Positions 38,026 through 48,200 of a stretch of 64,000 bases of DNA are shown one piece after another (the first letter of the stretch is position 1; each line of letters opens with the position of its first letter). The stretch comes from Fasciolopsis buskii (taxonomy: Eukaryota > Platyhelminthes > Trematoda > Plagiorchiida > Fasciolidae): NCBI GenBank assembly GCA_008360955.1, contig LUCM01000098.1:77806-141805 (forward strand), written 5' to 3'. The notes under the pieces are model-generated. The model saw only the letters and a list, made by a program, of their open reading frames with translations. It was not told the DNA's origin and searched no databases. The position numbers were made by a program, and so were the translations under genes.

Positions 38026-39346
38026 GTAAGTTCATCTTCTCTTAAATAAAAATACGGGGATGAATGAAGACGCCTCGGTTTTGTCGCTAACGCTTACACT
38101 GAGGATGCAAACTGCGGCCATCATACACTGTTCTACGTGTTATTGATTTAGATTATTTTTGGCTGTAGGACTGGTCCTGAACGAAGTTCCTTATTAGGGA
38201 CATCGACATTTCTTTATATGTGGTTCCGCACGGGCATGGGCTTCACTTCCAAGGGCGAACAATCTACCTAAATCCGGTGAATTTAAACCAAGAATTCACC
38301 AAACAAGTAATGGAAAACGGACTTTTCAATACTACGGTTTGCTGAGATTCCTTGTGAAACTTCGTGCGAAGACAGGATGTAAAGATATGCTGGCTTTAAC
38401 ACTTTACACCTTAGGCAAAAAGGGGTGGATACTTTAAGGGACTGGGCCTAATATATGCACATTTATATAGCGCATACCTTTTTACGCCTATGCCGATATC
38501 GTTGCAATAATATTCTTCGAATGAATAATTGCAACAACACCAGAGGAGTAAATTCGTTTGACATCCGATGTCCGGCTTAGCACAATGGTAAGGTAATAAA
38601 TTTCTGTTGGTTATTTCCAAGCTGTTCGTAGTATTTGGACAGCCTGCAGATTAGCCATTTAGCGTGAAGGTAGGCTGAAATGCGCAAGATATGGCTGTTC
38701 AAACTGATAACCGATAGTGGATACATCTTATAGCAAAACTCAGTAAACCGTTAAGTGTCTGACCGGCTGATATATACTCTACTGGTGATGCCTTAAACAG
38801 GTAAACCAACTGTACAAGGCCGAGCATCAATACCGAACGGTGCAAGGTTCCATGTATCGTTTAACCTTTCGCTGCGCACATTGAACGAGATGTAAATCAT
38901 CACCAGTCTTTGGAAACACGTTACTCGGACAAACTACGAAAAACGTTCACGCAATGCGATATTCTCAACGGACCACCAGGATAGCCAGTTTGCTACGAGT
39001 ACGGCTGATATTTGAGTTGACAGTCATCCGCTAACATGACAAACATATTGTAGTAGATTCGTCTCACTTCATTGCAAAAGCCCTAATTAAAACTGCATTA
39101 CACTATTGAACTTAAAATAATCATTCAATCATTTTGCTCATGTACATTATGAACTTAAAAGTGAAAGTGCTATGAAGTGTATTTTTACCTATTACTACCC
39201 CTAAGAACACATAAGGACGTAGGGATGTCAAGCTAAATTTGTCCCAAGTCTGTTACTATTCCTTTGAAAAATATAGAAAGTTTGCTTTGTACATCCTTCT
39301 ACGTTATGCTTACATAATTATTTTGTTATATCTTTTTGTAATCTAG
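38026..39346 (+). other. Intron B5
   Basis: 1.3 kb, gtaagt to tgtaatctag. It contains a possible tRNA-derived SINE head at 38569-38625; otherwise nothing is recognised. Confidence 0.55.
38569..38625 (+). repeat. Possible tRNA-derived SINE head
   Basis: The stretch cggcttagcacaatggtaag (38573-38592) resembles a tRNA D-arm/A-box. A shortened B-box-like ttggttatttcc follows at 38607-38618. Acceptor and anticodon stems are not convincing. Confidence 0.35.
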
Positions 39347-39463
39347 AACAGCATAAAAGGCTTAGTGCTCGGAGGAACGTGTTGAAGAATACTCAGAAAA
39401 GTCTCTCCTTTGCACTGGATGAAGAGGCCGTGGAAAACTCGTTCAAAGCAAGACAGCAACAAG
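39347..39463 (+). CDS. Exon B6: charged linker, phase 1-1
   Basis: 117 bases, phase 1 in and out. The acceptor is tttttgtaatctag and the donor is gtgcgt at 39464. It reads QHKRLSARRNVLKNTQKSL and then FALDEEAVENSFKARQQQ: basic, then acidic, possibly helical. No known domain. Confidence 0.7.
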
Positions 39464-39637
39464 GTGCGTGTGGTTCTATGAAGCCCAAGATGTTCCGCGA
39501 AAATTGCCTTATGAGTTCCAACAAGTGATGACCTTTTTGAATGAGCTAATAACTGAGTCTGTTATTCTCACGAATTTTGTAAGGCAAAGTATATCGTTAT
39601 AATGGGAAAACTGATGTCTACATTTTTTGCTCCTTAG

Positions 39638-39874
39638 AATATAGTTCACAGCGTCTGAGACCTCCGTTGAACGAAAGAATGAAAAGTCTGTCCGTAGATG
39701 ACAAACACGGTATCGAAGAGAGACAACGTTGGCCAGACTCGTCCGAAAATTTGGCAAGCCGATCTCCACAACTAACTGTTAGTCCGTCCCCTCGCGGAAC
39801 CTGCAAATCCACCCGCGAAGAACTGAATGAGAATGCTCGCGGTGGTATATGTGAACGAAAAATGACAAACCGAA
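39638..39874 (+). CDS. Exon B7: Ser/Arg-rich linker, phase 1-1
   Basis: 237 bases, phase 1 in and out. The acceptor is tgctccttag and the donor is gtaggt at 39875. Sites such as RMKSLSVDD, LASRSPQLTVSPSPRG and KSTREEL look like basophilic and proline-directed phosphorylation or 14-3-3 sites. No folded domain is visible. The 174-base intron before it (39464-39637) is one of the shortest in the gene. Confidence 0.8.
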
Positions 39875-40070
39875 GTAGGTTTTAGAGATGTACTTTTTAT
39901 TTTCCTGTTTAAATTCCTTTGAAGCATTTAAGGTTTTACCTTGAGTTCGAATGACGTGTATTCAGAATAAGAGATTACTCATTTTGTTGCTAGGGCTTAT
40001 TACCGTCTGCTTAGTTAATCTGACAATTTTCTAATTTCTTGTCCCCATCCTGCCCATAAACCCGGTTCAG

Positions 40071-40265
40071 TGGGATTGCTGTCAACCAAAAGTTTTTCCC
40101 TAGATGTACCTGGAAGTGAGAAATCCGACGAAAGCGATCGTTTGATTTCTGGAGCATCCAGTCCAGGACATCGGAATGTGAAAGCAGGTCGTGATATCAG
40201 TGGACAGGATCAAGTTGTTGGGTCCTTGCAAAACTCATTGTCCCCTATATCTCCTTCAAAAAGCG
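40071..40265 (+). CDS. Exon B8: Ser-rich linker, phase 1-1
   Basis: 195 bases, phase 1 in and out. The acceptor is acccggttcag and the donor is gtaggc at 40266. It reads GLLSTKSFSLDVPGSEKSD through QNSLSPISPSKSG. The KSFSLD and MKSLSVDD (previous exon) segments are similar, suggesting repeated R/K-x-S-x-S sites or a diverged exon duplication. The reading frame would start with ATG at the junction, so it should not be mistaken for a gene start. Confidence 0.78.
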
Positions 40266-41552
40266 GTAGGCAAAATGAACACAAGGAAGCACATTTTTGA
40301 CTACGGGAAATATCATGTTTTTCATCCTACTTGAGATAATAAAACTAGCAGTGCACGGTTATTGTTTATTCCATTTGATTCATTCACCCAAACGGCTTAT
40401 GGATAACTTGAGATATATTGTATTGTTGTAATGTTTTGCCGATTCGAACTACCGTAACAAAGGAGCAAAAGGCGCACACAATAGTAACGAAAAAATGAAA
40501 AATGCAAAGTAAATAGGTTTATGCGTAGTGCTTATGTTGAAAATTTTGGAGAAATTGTGCATTTCAAATTGCGTTAGTTAATGGCGCCTTTAATCAACCC
40601 TTCTTTTCATATAGACCGGAAATCATTTTATTGTCCACAGTGACGACGATATCATTTTGGATTATATCACTTTACCTTAGCCATTGCTTGAAGAGTAATG
40701 TATGGAGAAAATTGCCGAAATTGTTTAATTGATAGAAGTAGATTTTGGCATAGTCTACATTGTTACGCCCATGCTTATGTGAAATGGCAGCGGAAATGTA
40801 CTAGGTTTGACAAAAGGCACTCAAAAGTAGTTTTTGCTCAATAGGAACAGGACTTCCGTTTTTAGTATGCTGATTATGCATTAATTGGAATTATGGAAAC
40901 TGGAAATGGACTTTACAAAATAGGCAAACAAAAGTAAATTAATTTGTTTGGTTTTCCTATCTTTATATGGTCTGAGGTAGAGGTGTTAGACTATGATCAG
41001 ACTAACTAACTAGAAACGTAACTATGACAATGCAAACAAATATGCCGACCAAATCAGTCATTATGCTGCACGTTTTAAAATCCGAAGCAGTGACGTCGTC
41101 TTACTGCACCTGTCAGTTATTTCTTCAAATAATGCCAGTGACGTTTGACTGAATTCAGTGAGCATGAACTTTATTTTAGGATTTTCGTCTGTCTGGTTAA
41201 GACTAACATTCTTTAGACAAAACAACCATTGTAGAACCTTTCGCTAAAACCATCTGGTACTTTTATCACTAATTGGATACATAGACTCAGTGGGGTTCTT
41301 TGCTTGTATTTGAAGTTATACACCGACTTATGGAATGGAAAAATTTCCCCCACTGGTCAGCTTCTTAGGCCTAATAAGACCTGAGGCCGTATCTGTTTTG
41401 TTCTTTTGGATTTCACCAAAAGACATCGGACAGTTTGTTTGAATTCTCCTTGATAACTCCCTCAAATTAGCCAGCGTTAAGAGAGTGAAAATACTTAAAT
41501 TGTGCTCAAAGTATAATTCCATTAAAATGGCTCATGTTTTTTTTATTCACAG
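40266..41552 (+). other. Intron B8, nothing recognised
   Basis: 1.3 kb, gtaggc to tttttttttattcacag. No repeats or frames of note. Confidence 0.6.
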
Positions 41553-41609
41553 AATCAGCAGAAATTGCAGAAAGAATTTCACACGTCATTTCCAAGCACA
41601 ATGAAAATG
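41553..41609 (+). CDS. Exon B9: short exon, phase 1-1, weak donor
   Basis: 57 bases, phase 1 in and out, with a very strong acceptor (tttttttttattcacag). It reads SAEIAERISHVISKHNEN. The donor gttcag at 41610 is poor but is the only phase-1 choice. If it is ignored, the frame continues through SVKQYRERKRFANFKCHF to a TGA at 41681, giving an alternative C-terminus without SH3. Confidence 0.55.
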
Positions 41610-41878
41610 GTTCAGTGAAACAATACAGAGAGCGGAAACGCTTCGCAAATTTTAAATGCCACTTTCAATCTGACGCTGTTTGACTTCCATAAGATAATGA
41701 ATTCGTTTTAACAGCAGCAGTGCGCCACATGTCTTATTATCGTGGAATAATTTCCAACTTATAATCTGGTAGAGTAATGATAAATTTTTACTTTGTGCTT
41801 TTGATTTTTATACCTCGGAAAGTTTACTCGGTGATTCTACTTTGACTTAACTATTAGTCCAATATTTGTTCTTCATAG

Positions 41879-42090
41879 AAACCTGCTATCCGTCACATTA
41901 TCGCACGGGCGAATGGCATATAGACATGCAATCTCAGCCAAATTTGGATGATCACAGACCGAGACAAGCGTACCAAACATATCTTACGTGCTCCACAACT
42001 AGCCAATCAGTCGGGCCAAAATTTCATGGCGGAGCATCCTCATCTAGTAATATCAATTATTCATACAGTACACACACCCGGAAGGAAAGG
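41879..42090 (+). CDS. Exon B10: linker before SH3
   Basis: 212 bases, phase 1 in and phase 0 out. The acceptor is tttgttcttcatag and the donor is gtaagt at 42091. It reads TCYPSHYRTGEWHIDMQSQ, then a Ser/Thr/Tyr-rich tail ending STHTRKER. No domain is recognised. It restores phase 0 for the SH3 exons. Confidence 0.75.
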
Positions 42091-42813
42091 GTAAGTCGAA
42101 GATGCTTGTTAGATCACTGAAAACTTTCTAACTACTTTCCCAAAAAAGGGTATGAATAATGCAATAATTTGTTTCAGGGCTCCAGGAACCGGTAGTATTT
42201 TTTATGCCACCAAGACGTTCCAGGGATTCACTACAATCCTGACAAATAGATTTCCACCTGGCGACACCAATACTCCGAAAAATCCGGTTTCCTACCTTAC
42301 ATTATTTGAGATGTAATTTTTATTATGCCAAATCTAATATCAATTGTTCTAACATGAAATATTGACAAGAACTAAATTATTTGTTCTGAATTTGGCAAGG
42401 TTAGCATCGCGATTCTGAAAATTCGTGTCACTCGACATATCAATATGTGGTAACAAAATTTTAATTTGATTAAGGCAAATTAAGAACTGAACGAAAATGT
42501 GGTCGTTGTAGGTTGACCAAAAGTCCTGTTGTTTCACACCCAACCAGACGTGACATAATTGGGATCGTTAAACTGCAGTTCCAGAATTTATTCACGCCTA
42601 CTGAATATGTCCGACAGTCCGGTCATTTTTATCTCTTTGAACAGGGCTAAAAAGCTAACTGTTTAGGGCCTCATAGAGTGGGGTTTATCGAGTCAAATTG
42701 GATAATTGCTTCTCCGCTTGTTCAAAATATCGTTCAATTACTGGAACTTATTATCACAAAAATTCATAGACAGTCTGCAATTGATTGGTTTTTTTATTTT
42801 TGCTCGCTTTCAG
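42091..42813 (+). other. Intron B10, nothing recognised
   Basis: 0.7 kb, gtaagt to gctcgctttcag. The minus-strand open frame 42349-42543 has no motif. Confidence 0.6.
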
Positions 42814-42884
42814 CTCGCAGTTGGAAACGTATATCTTGTCATAAATGATTTTGTTCCCAGAAGACGTGATGAGCTCCTATTGCG
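42814..42884 (+). CDS. Exon B11: SH3 domain, first half
   Basis: 71 bases, phase 0 in and phase 2 out. The acceptor is gctcgctttcag and the donor is gtaggt at 42885. It reads VGNVYLVINDFVPRRRDELL: the first SH3 strand with a diverged ALYDY motif (VINDF) and the RT-loop 'DEL' acidic patch. It joins exactly in phase to the last exon. Confidence 0.85.
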
Positions 42885-43400
42885 GTAGGTGAATGTTCTT
42901 CCTGCGCTGTAGAATTGAATAAGTGAATATAATATGTTGGATGGTGCTGTCTGTAAGTGTGCTATTGCAGGGTTGTCAGTTCATTACTTATTTGATAGTT
43001 CATCGCTGATTTGTTTATGCTAACCGACGAAATAGGTCGTTTGTTTATAGCTGATAAAAGCATGTATCGATTTGTAAAGTGTTCCCACTGTATTTTTTAG
43101 TTAAATCCAAAACCGTACAATCTGTTGCAAAATATAATGAAAATATTATATACGAGAACATGGTAGAACTTTTGCCTCGCTCTCAGGGAAAACTGTATTT
43201 TGTTTTTGACATCGCTCAGTGTTGCGAGCCTATCAATAAGTTTCCTCTCAATATCGATGTGAATATTCCTGTTTACAACATTGTTAATATTAATACGAGT
43301 ACACGAGGATCAAATGTTGTATCTCTACCACGTGTTTGAAATTATTTTAAAAATCTGGCTCTCATAGTCTAATTGCACACGCTTTTATTTTTCAATTTAG
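42885..43400 (+). other. Intron B11 inside the SH3 domain
   Basis: 516 bases, gtaggt to tttttcaatttag, phase 2. An 86-codon open frame at 43079-43339 lies wholly inside and has no splice context. Confidence 0.65.
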
Positions 43401-43518
43401 AGCAGGTCAGGTGGTCCGCGTGATTGAAAGATCCGACAAACTTTGGTGGTACGGATCGTGTGACGGACAAACTGGCTACTTTCCGTCCACGTTTGTTCAC
43501 CCTCTTCGGCCAGCATGA
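43401..43518 (+). CDS. Exon B12: SH3 domain, second half, and stop
   Basis: 118 bases including TGA at 43516-43518. The acceptor is ttattttttcaatttag. It reads AGQVVRVIERSDKLWWYGS and then GQTGYFPSTFVHPLRPA. The conserved SH3 ligand-site features are present: the WW pair of the beta-3 strand, and G-Y-F-P-x-x-F-V, where the Pro and the following aromatic bind PxxP peptides. The protein ends four residues after the domain. Confidence 0.92.
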
Positions 43519-43558
43519 AACACCGCGGAGTAACTAATCCTCACGTATGTACTTAGAT

Positions 43559-43564
43559 ATTAAA
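43559..43564 (+). promoter_or_regulatory. Candidate poly(A) signal ATTAAA
   Basis: ATTAAA lies 41 bases after the stop codon at 43518. It is the nearest common poly(A) signal variant. No cDNA end can be confirmed. Confidence 0.35.
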
Positions 43565-45056
43565 ATCTATAAATGATGATTAAGTAGTAAAAACGCATTA
43601 CAGAATTTCCAAACTGTAAGCAGCGCACTTATTGTGCGGGTTATCATCCAAAATACCAGTTAATTTTGTGATTATATTAGTTTAAGAATGGACGAATGAT
43701 GAGTAGCAATGTAGTATCTCCGTATATATACGTAATTAACACAAATACGACTGTATACCATGTGCCATCGAAACCATGACGAAGGAAGGAAACATGGCGG
43801 ACAGAAGAGGAAAAAACAATGCGTATTGTTCTCCAATTATTAAAACCTTTTATCCGCCACCCCTACTTCATCTCTTGTCCATCGTGATCCATAATTCCGC
43901 TGTGGAGTGAATACTGCCCAGATGCTCAAACCGAATTAAAGAAAGGAGATGACACTCTGAGCTTTTCACACAACGTTTTAACCCACAAAGCAGTAGGACT
44001 GCCTAAGGGTTATTTAACCCACCAGAGATCGTTGTCTCATCGGTCAATTCGTATGATCTTTGGACGGGGATGGGCACGTTGTGTTCCCATTAAACCCTTT
44101 CGCCACATATGCAGGTTAGCGTACAGCCATATGGTTCGTACGCCGTCCGTATTTGGTTTGTAATCAGTGTTTAACCAACTCCCTTAGACTCATGGTCGAG
44201 CACCAGTCAATTCAGCGAAGGTCGCCGACAATTCGATTTATCCGTTGCACTATTGCAAAAAGCACCACTGCGGTGAGAGTGAAGTGCGTACGAATTCCGC
44301 AAGGGAGGCTATGTGAAGAGCGCAGTCATTCAAGAACCTTTCGACTGACGTCCAAGACGAGCTGTCAAATCGCGTCTGGAACATGTACCATCGACCACGT
44401 TAAGGCAGTTGCAGGCATCATATTTTTCTGGGGAAAATTATTATGCCAATAATTTCCAAATTTACATAGATAACATTTTAAATGTCGCAAATGTAACCAA
44501 AATGCTACTCCTTTTAAAATGTAATGATACAGAAATTCCACGTCTTTTGTCAAATAAAACCAATAGCATTATTATTTACCGTGGAGTAGAGCAACGCTCT
44601 AGCTTTCGCTTGCAATAACTATGTTGAGTGACCATCAGAATTCGCAGGCACGATTGCTCAGTACCAATGTTGCACGAATATGTTTTTATTCATCAAAGTA
44701 TTATTAGGAAACTGAAGGGTCATGGTGGTACGTGACCGGAAAATGAAAATGAAACTAATCATAAACTTCAGTTGGGTTTATTATCGCTCGTGAACGTTTT
44801 GTGTTTTTTTCATTGCAGGTTACCGCGGAAGGCTAGCACATAGGCGGAGATAAACAAACTGTGGAAACGAAGATTTCTAGCTAACTAGTGACTGCCCGTT
44901 TTCGCGAAGAGTTTCCATATTTTATACATGACAAATGTTGTTGCACATATACCGTCTAATTCCTTGGAATAAGTAAAAACCTTTTGATGTACGCTCTCTT
45001 TCTGGACTGAACAAAGTCACGTAAATTGAATGGGCACAGTAAAACAGAACTTTCAG

Positions 45057-45215
45057 ATTGGCAAGCCTGTGTTATTGATAGCAAATCCGATACACTTTTT
45101 ATTAACCACTGGAGCATTCGTTTGGACTAATTGGACGGCTCATACACGGTACATGACGCTGCAAGATCTACAAAACAGAAAGGCTTACCTGGGAAGGCTT
45201 TCGATGGAAAACACT
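45057..45215 (+). other. Orphan exon-like open stretch
   Basis: An aactttcag acceptor and a gtaggt donor flank 53 codons, phase 0 at both ends. It has a hydrophobic middle (LLIANPIHFLLTTGAFVW) followed by a polar part (LQDLQNRKAYLGRLSM). No homologous family is recognised and no neighbouring exon was found. It could be chance. Confidence 0.2.
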
Positions 45216-48200
45216 GTAGGTAAAATTCTAAGTGGATTTTCGTGGATTTCTGGGGTTGAATGAATTGTCCTACACCTCATTCTCATCCTTTATTGGCTAA
45301 TGATAAAAACTGTTTCCAATAATTTTTGAAGCATCCTAAAGGTTTACGTTCATGGAACCTGAGGGACATTTTGTCGGAAAAATAAATCAGTGGCTAATTA
45401 GATGACAGCTCGAAGGTACATCATGGAGTTGAGTATATTTTATGTTCTCCTATGAGGGGTCTTGATGAAGATCTTTTGACAGTGTCTGAGAAATGCACAT
45501 AACTGCGTATGGAACAAGAGTCTCACGGAACAGTTGTTTTTCAGCCTGTTGATCTGATCTATATTCGGTTTGGACACTTTGCCCGACCTGAATAAGATGA
45601 ATCCTTTCTTTTCGAAAATATGCCGAGATAAGGTAAGGGAAAGCAGATCCCTCCTACAGATGCGTGAAGATAATGACGATTGTTTCAAACATTGAATAAA
45701 TAAAATGGATCAGCCGGTCGAGGGAAATTGCGCGACTAATCTCAGTTTTAGGAATCGGTGGGGCAAAATCCGTTTCGGGGAAATTTGTCTCCGAGAGCAG
45801 CAACCAAAGAATATGCTTCATTATGAACAATTCAAGCAATCCTTAATAAAAGCTTTGCATTTTCGAGGGAATTTATTTTTAATTTTGAAATTATTTGGAG
45901 ATGTTTTTACAAAACGCCGTGCGAAACTATACGAATATCGCACTAACAAATCTCTTGGTGTGTGTATCCACCATTAATTGGAATGTTGTCAAGCTATTAC
46001 TTGAATTCGTTGATGGGAATTTTTCACTTGTGGGCGATACGCAAGCCGTAAAATCTTATTGCTCAACTAGCCACTGAATGCATCCACATGGCATAGCCTC
46101 TGTATGCACTTAAATGCCCGCAGGAACCATTACCATATAGTAAGACCTAGAGAAGGATGGACGAAAAAGAGATTCTTTTTGTTTACAAAAATTCCAGTTC
46201 TTCAACTACCTACGGCTCCTAGATTATCCGTGAAATCCTGCGATTAAGAACTGTGCGTTTTACTATATGGTTGCTGGAACTATAGTGGACTGAATTTGGA
46301 GACCACAACGCAAGTCCAAGGGATTTGATTAAAATAAAGCTAAAGTGTTTCGTTTGCCAAAGGGCCAGAAAAAATATTCCTCTTATAAGCTTTCGTTGAG
46401 ATCACAGATTTTCGATACCCGGCGAACCTTTCTACCATAGGAGCGGGCGAATGCAGTGCACCACACTTTGTTGCCTCCGACGGTTGATTTGAAGTTAGAA
46501 TTTAGTATTCTCCATCACCAATTAATACGGTTGAATGCTTCGGGTATTCGTTTTCTTCCTAGTATTTATTGGAAATACCTATGTCACAAGTTGGCATTGA
46601 ATAAAATGTTTCTAGCAGAGGATTTTCGAAATAAAACGTAATTTCACACAATCTCTTACTGGTGCCTCATTGAAGCGTGAAGCACTCACGTTCAGCCATT
46701 CGCAAGCACTGACGCCCGGAGTCAATTCGGGAAGTCATGTTGTCAGTTCTTTTGGGAATTCGACAACGTGCCGCTTTCCTTGGCTTGGTTTTGAACTGAC
46801 ATGAATTATCAGTTCCACCCTGGGGTGGTAGTACGAGGTCGGTTGCCATGAATTAATATTGCACTGATGAAATACGCAGTCCACAATAGTTCATTTTTGT
46901 CTACGAGTGAGACTTCGGCAGTCATTTTGGCCCATTACTTCGAATTCATTCACCAGCTCCGTCAAGTTTTTACATTGCTAGGTAAGGGCAAGAAAGACCG
47001 CAACAAAATAGGTTGATGTTTCTGTTTGCGTATTTTCTTCTGCGAAACCACCGTGAAGCCTCTTCTTTGGCAAATAGCACGAGGTTTAATCGTTTCACTG
47101 GTCTTTTTTGGGAGTTTCTCTTACATAGGTGAACGTCCCACTATTCAGTCATGCTATTACAAATCTGTTCAATCCACATGGTGGATGGACAAAATCATGC
47201 ATAGAATTCTACGAACTCATGGGAAGGATAAAAACAGTACAGCGAAATTCTTTCAGTAGGAAACATGAGTAACTGGTTTGGCAAATTCGTATCGTTGCAC
47301 ATCTCTATTCGTTCTGTAGCATTCTGAGATGGCAAAAGTTGTGTATCCGGAGTGACAGCGCCATCGACAGATGGATGATTTTCGCTGTTCACGAGGGGAT
47401 TTCATTCTAAGCCTCAGGATTTACTTTTCAACTAGAGCAGCAAGTTTAGGGTGAATTCTGTGGATGAGAACGTTTGCAAGATGATATGCCGTTTTAGAAA
47501 CAAACTTTCAATTACTACACCATGCATAACTTTGTCTACACCAGAAACAATGATAAGATGAACGTGATTCTACTCTAACTGGATATTTTAATGCCCGCAT
47601 CCACGGCCGTTTTTTGATAAACGTGCGCTTGCCTGATTGAAAGTTTTCATTCGTTAAAACTGTAAACAATCCGTCAGGAAAGTTCATTTCAGTTTCGTGA
47701 ACCGAAGACCATCCAGCGAGGGCGTTTCCCTCATTTAATCTCACACGGACATTGTCGAATCTAGTCACTGTTAATGCTATCAGTTCCGCTACAAACCAAC
47801 TTTCCTTCTCCTAATTCGCAAATTCGAATAAAATACTAATCTGAATTCTCGAGATTTTGGACAGAAATTAGGACAAGAAAAAGCCCCGTGCCATTTGGTG
47901 AATGAGTGCTGAGATGCAACATGAAAATCGCGTGTTCAAAATGTTTCACCTTTGAAATCCATGTGATTAAAACCAATACTGAACAAAATTTGTTGATTTC
48001 AGCGGGAATTTAATCAGTGGCGTAAAACATGAACGCTAACCAACTTAGCAAAACCGAGCTTAAACGAATATTTGTTTGGAATTTATCGACCGATTATAGT
48101 ATGTCACTTAATGAAGTTCGAATCTGGTGAAGAAACACGAGGAATGTTGCTGGAAAGAAGCCGCTGGATTTGTAATGAACAGGATCTTATTTGAAGATCT

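Larger units (their letters stand above)
1900..43518 (+). other. Gene span: F-BAR / coiled-coil / Ser-rich / SH3 adaptor locus, 5' end missing
   Basis: This entry is the whole reconstructed locus; the exons are listed separately. The order is the F-BAR distal part (1900-9847), a coiled coil (11338-22871), a Ser/Asn/Arg-rich linker (24483-42090) and an SH3 domain (42814-43518). F-BAR/SH3 proteins bind curved plasma membrane through the F-BAR dimer and recruit proline-rich actin, endocytic or channel partners through SH3, so a membrane-cortex adaptor is the likely role. All junctions are phase-compatible except 22871 to 24483, where the phase-0 donor has no strong phase-0 acceptor. The visible part is about 1050 residues if fused through the acceptor before 24523. 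The exact family (FCHSD/Nwk, NOSTRIN, Fer-like, or a STAC-like tail) cannot be fixed by eye. The spliced structure is inferred without transcript data. Confidence 0.7.
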
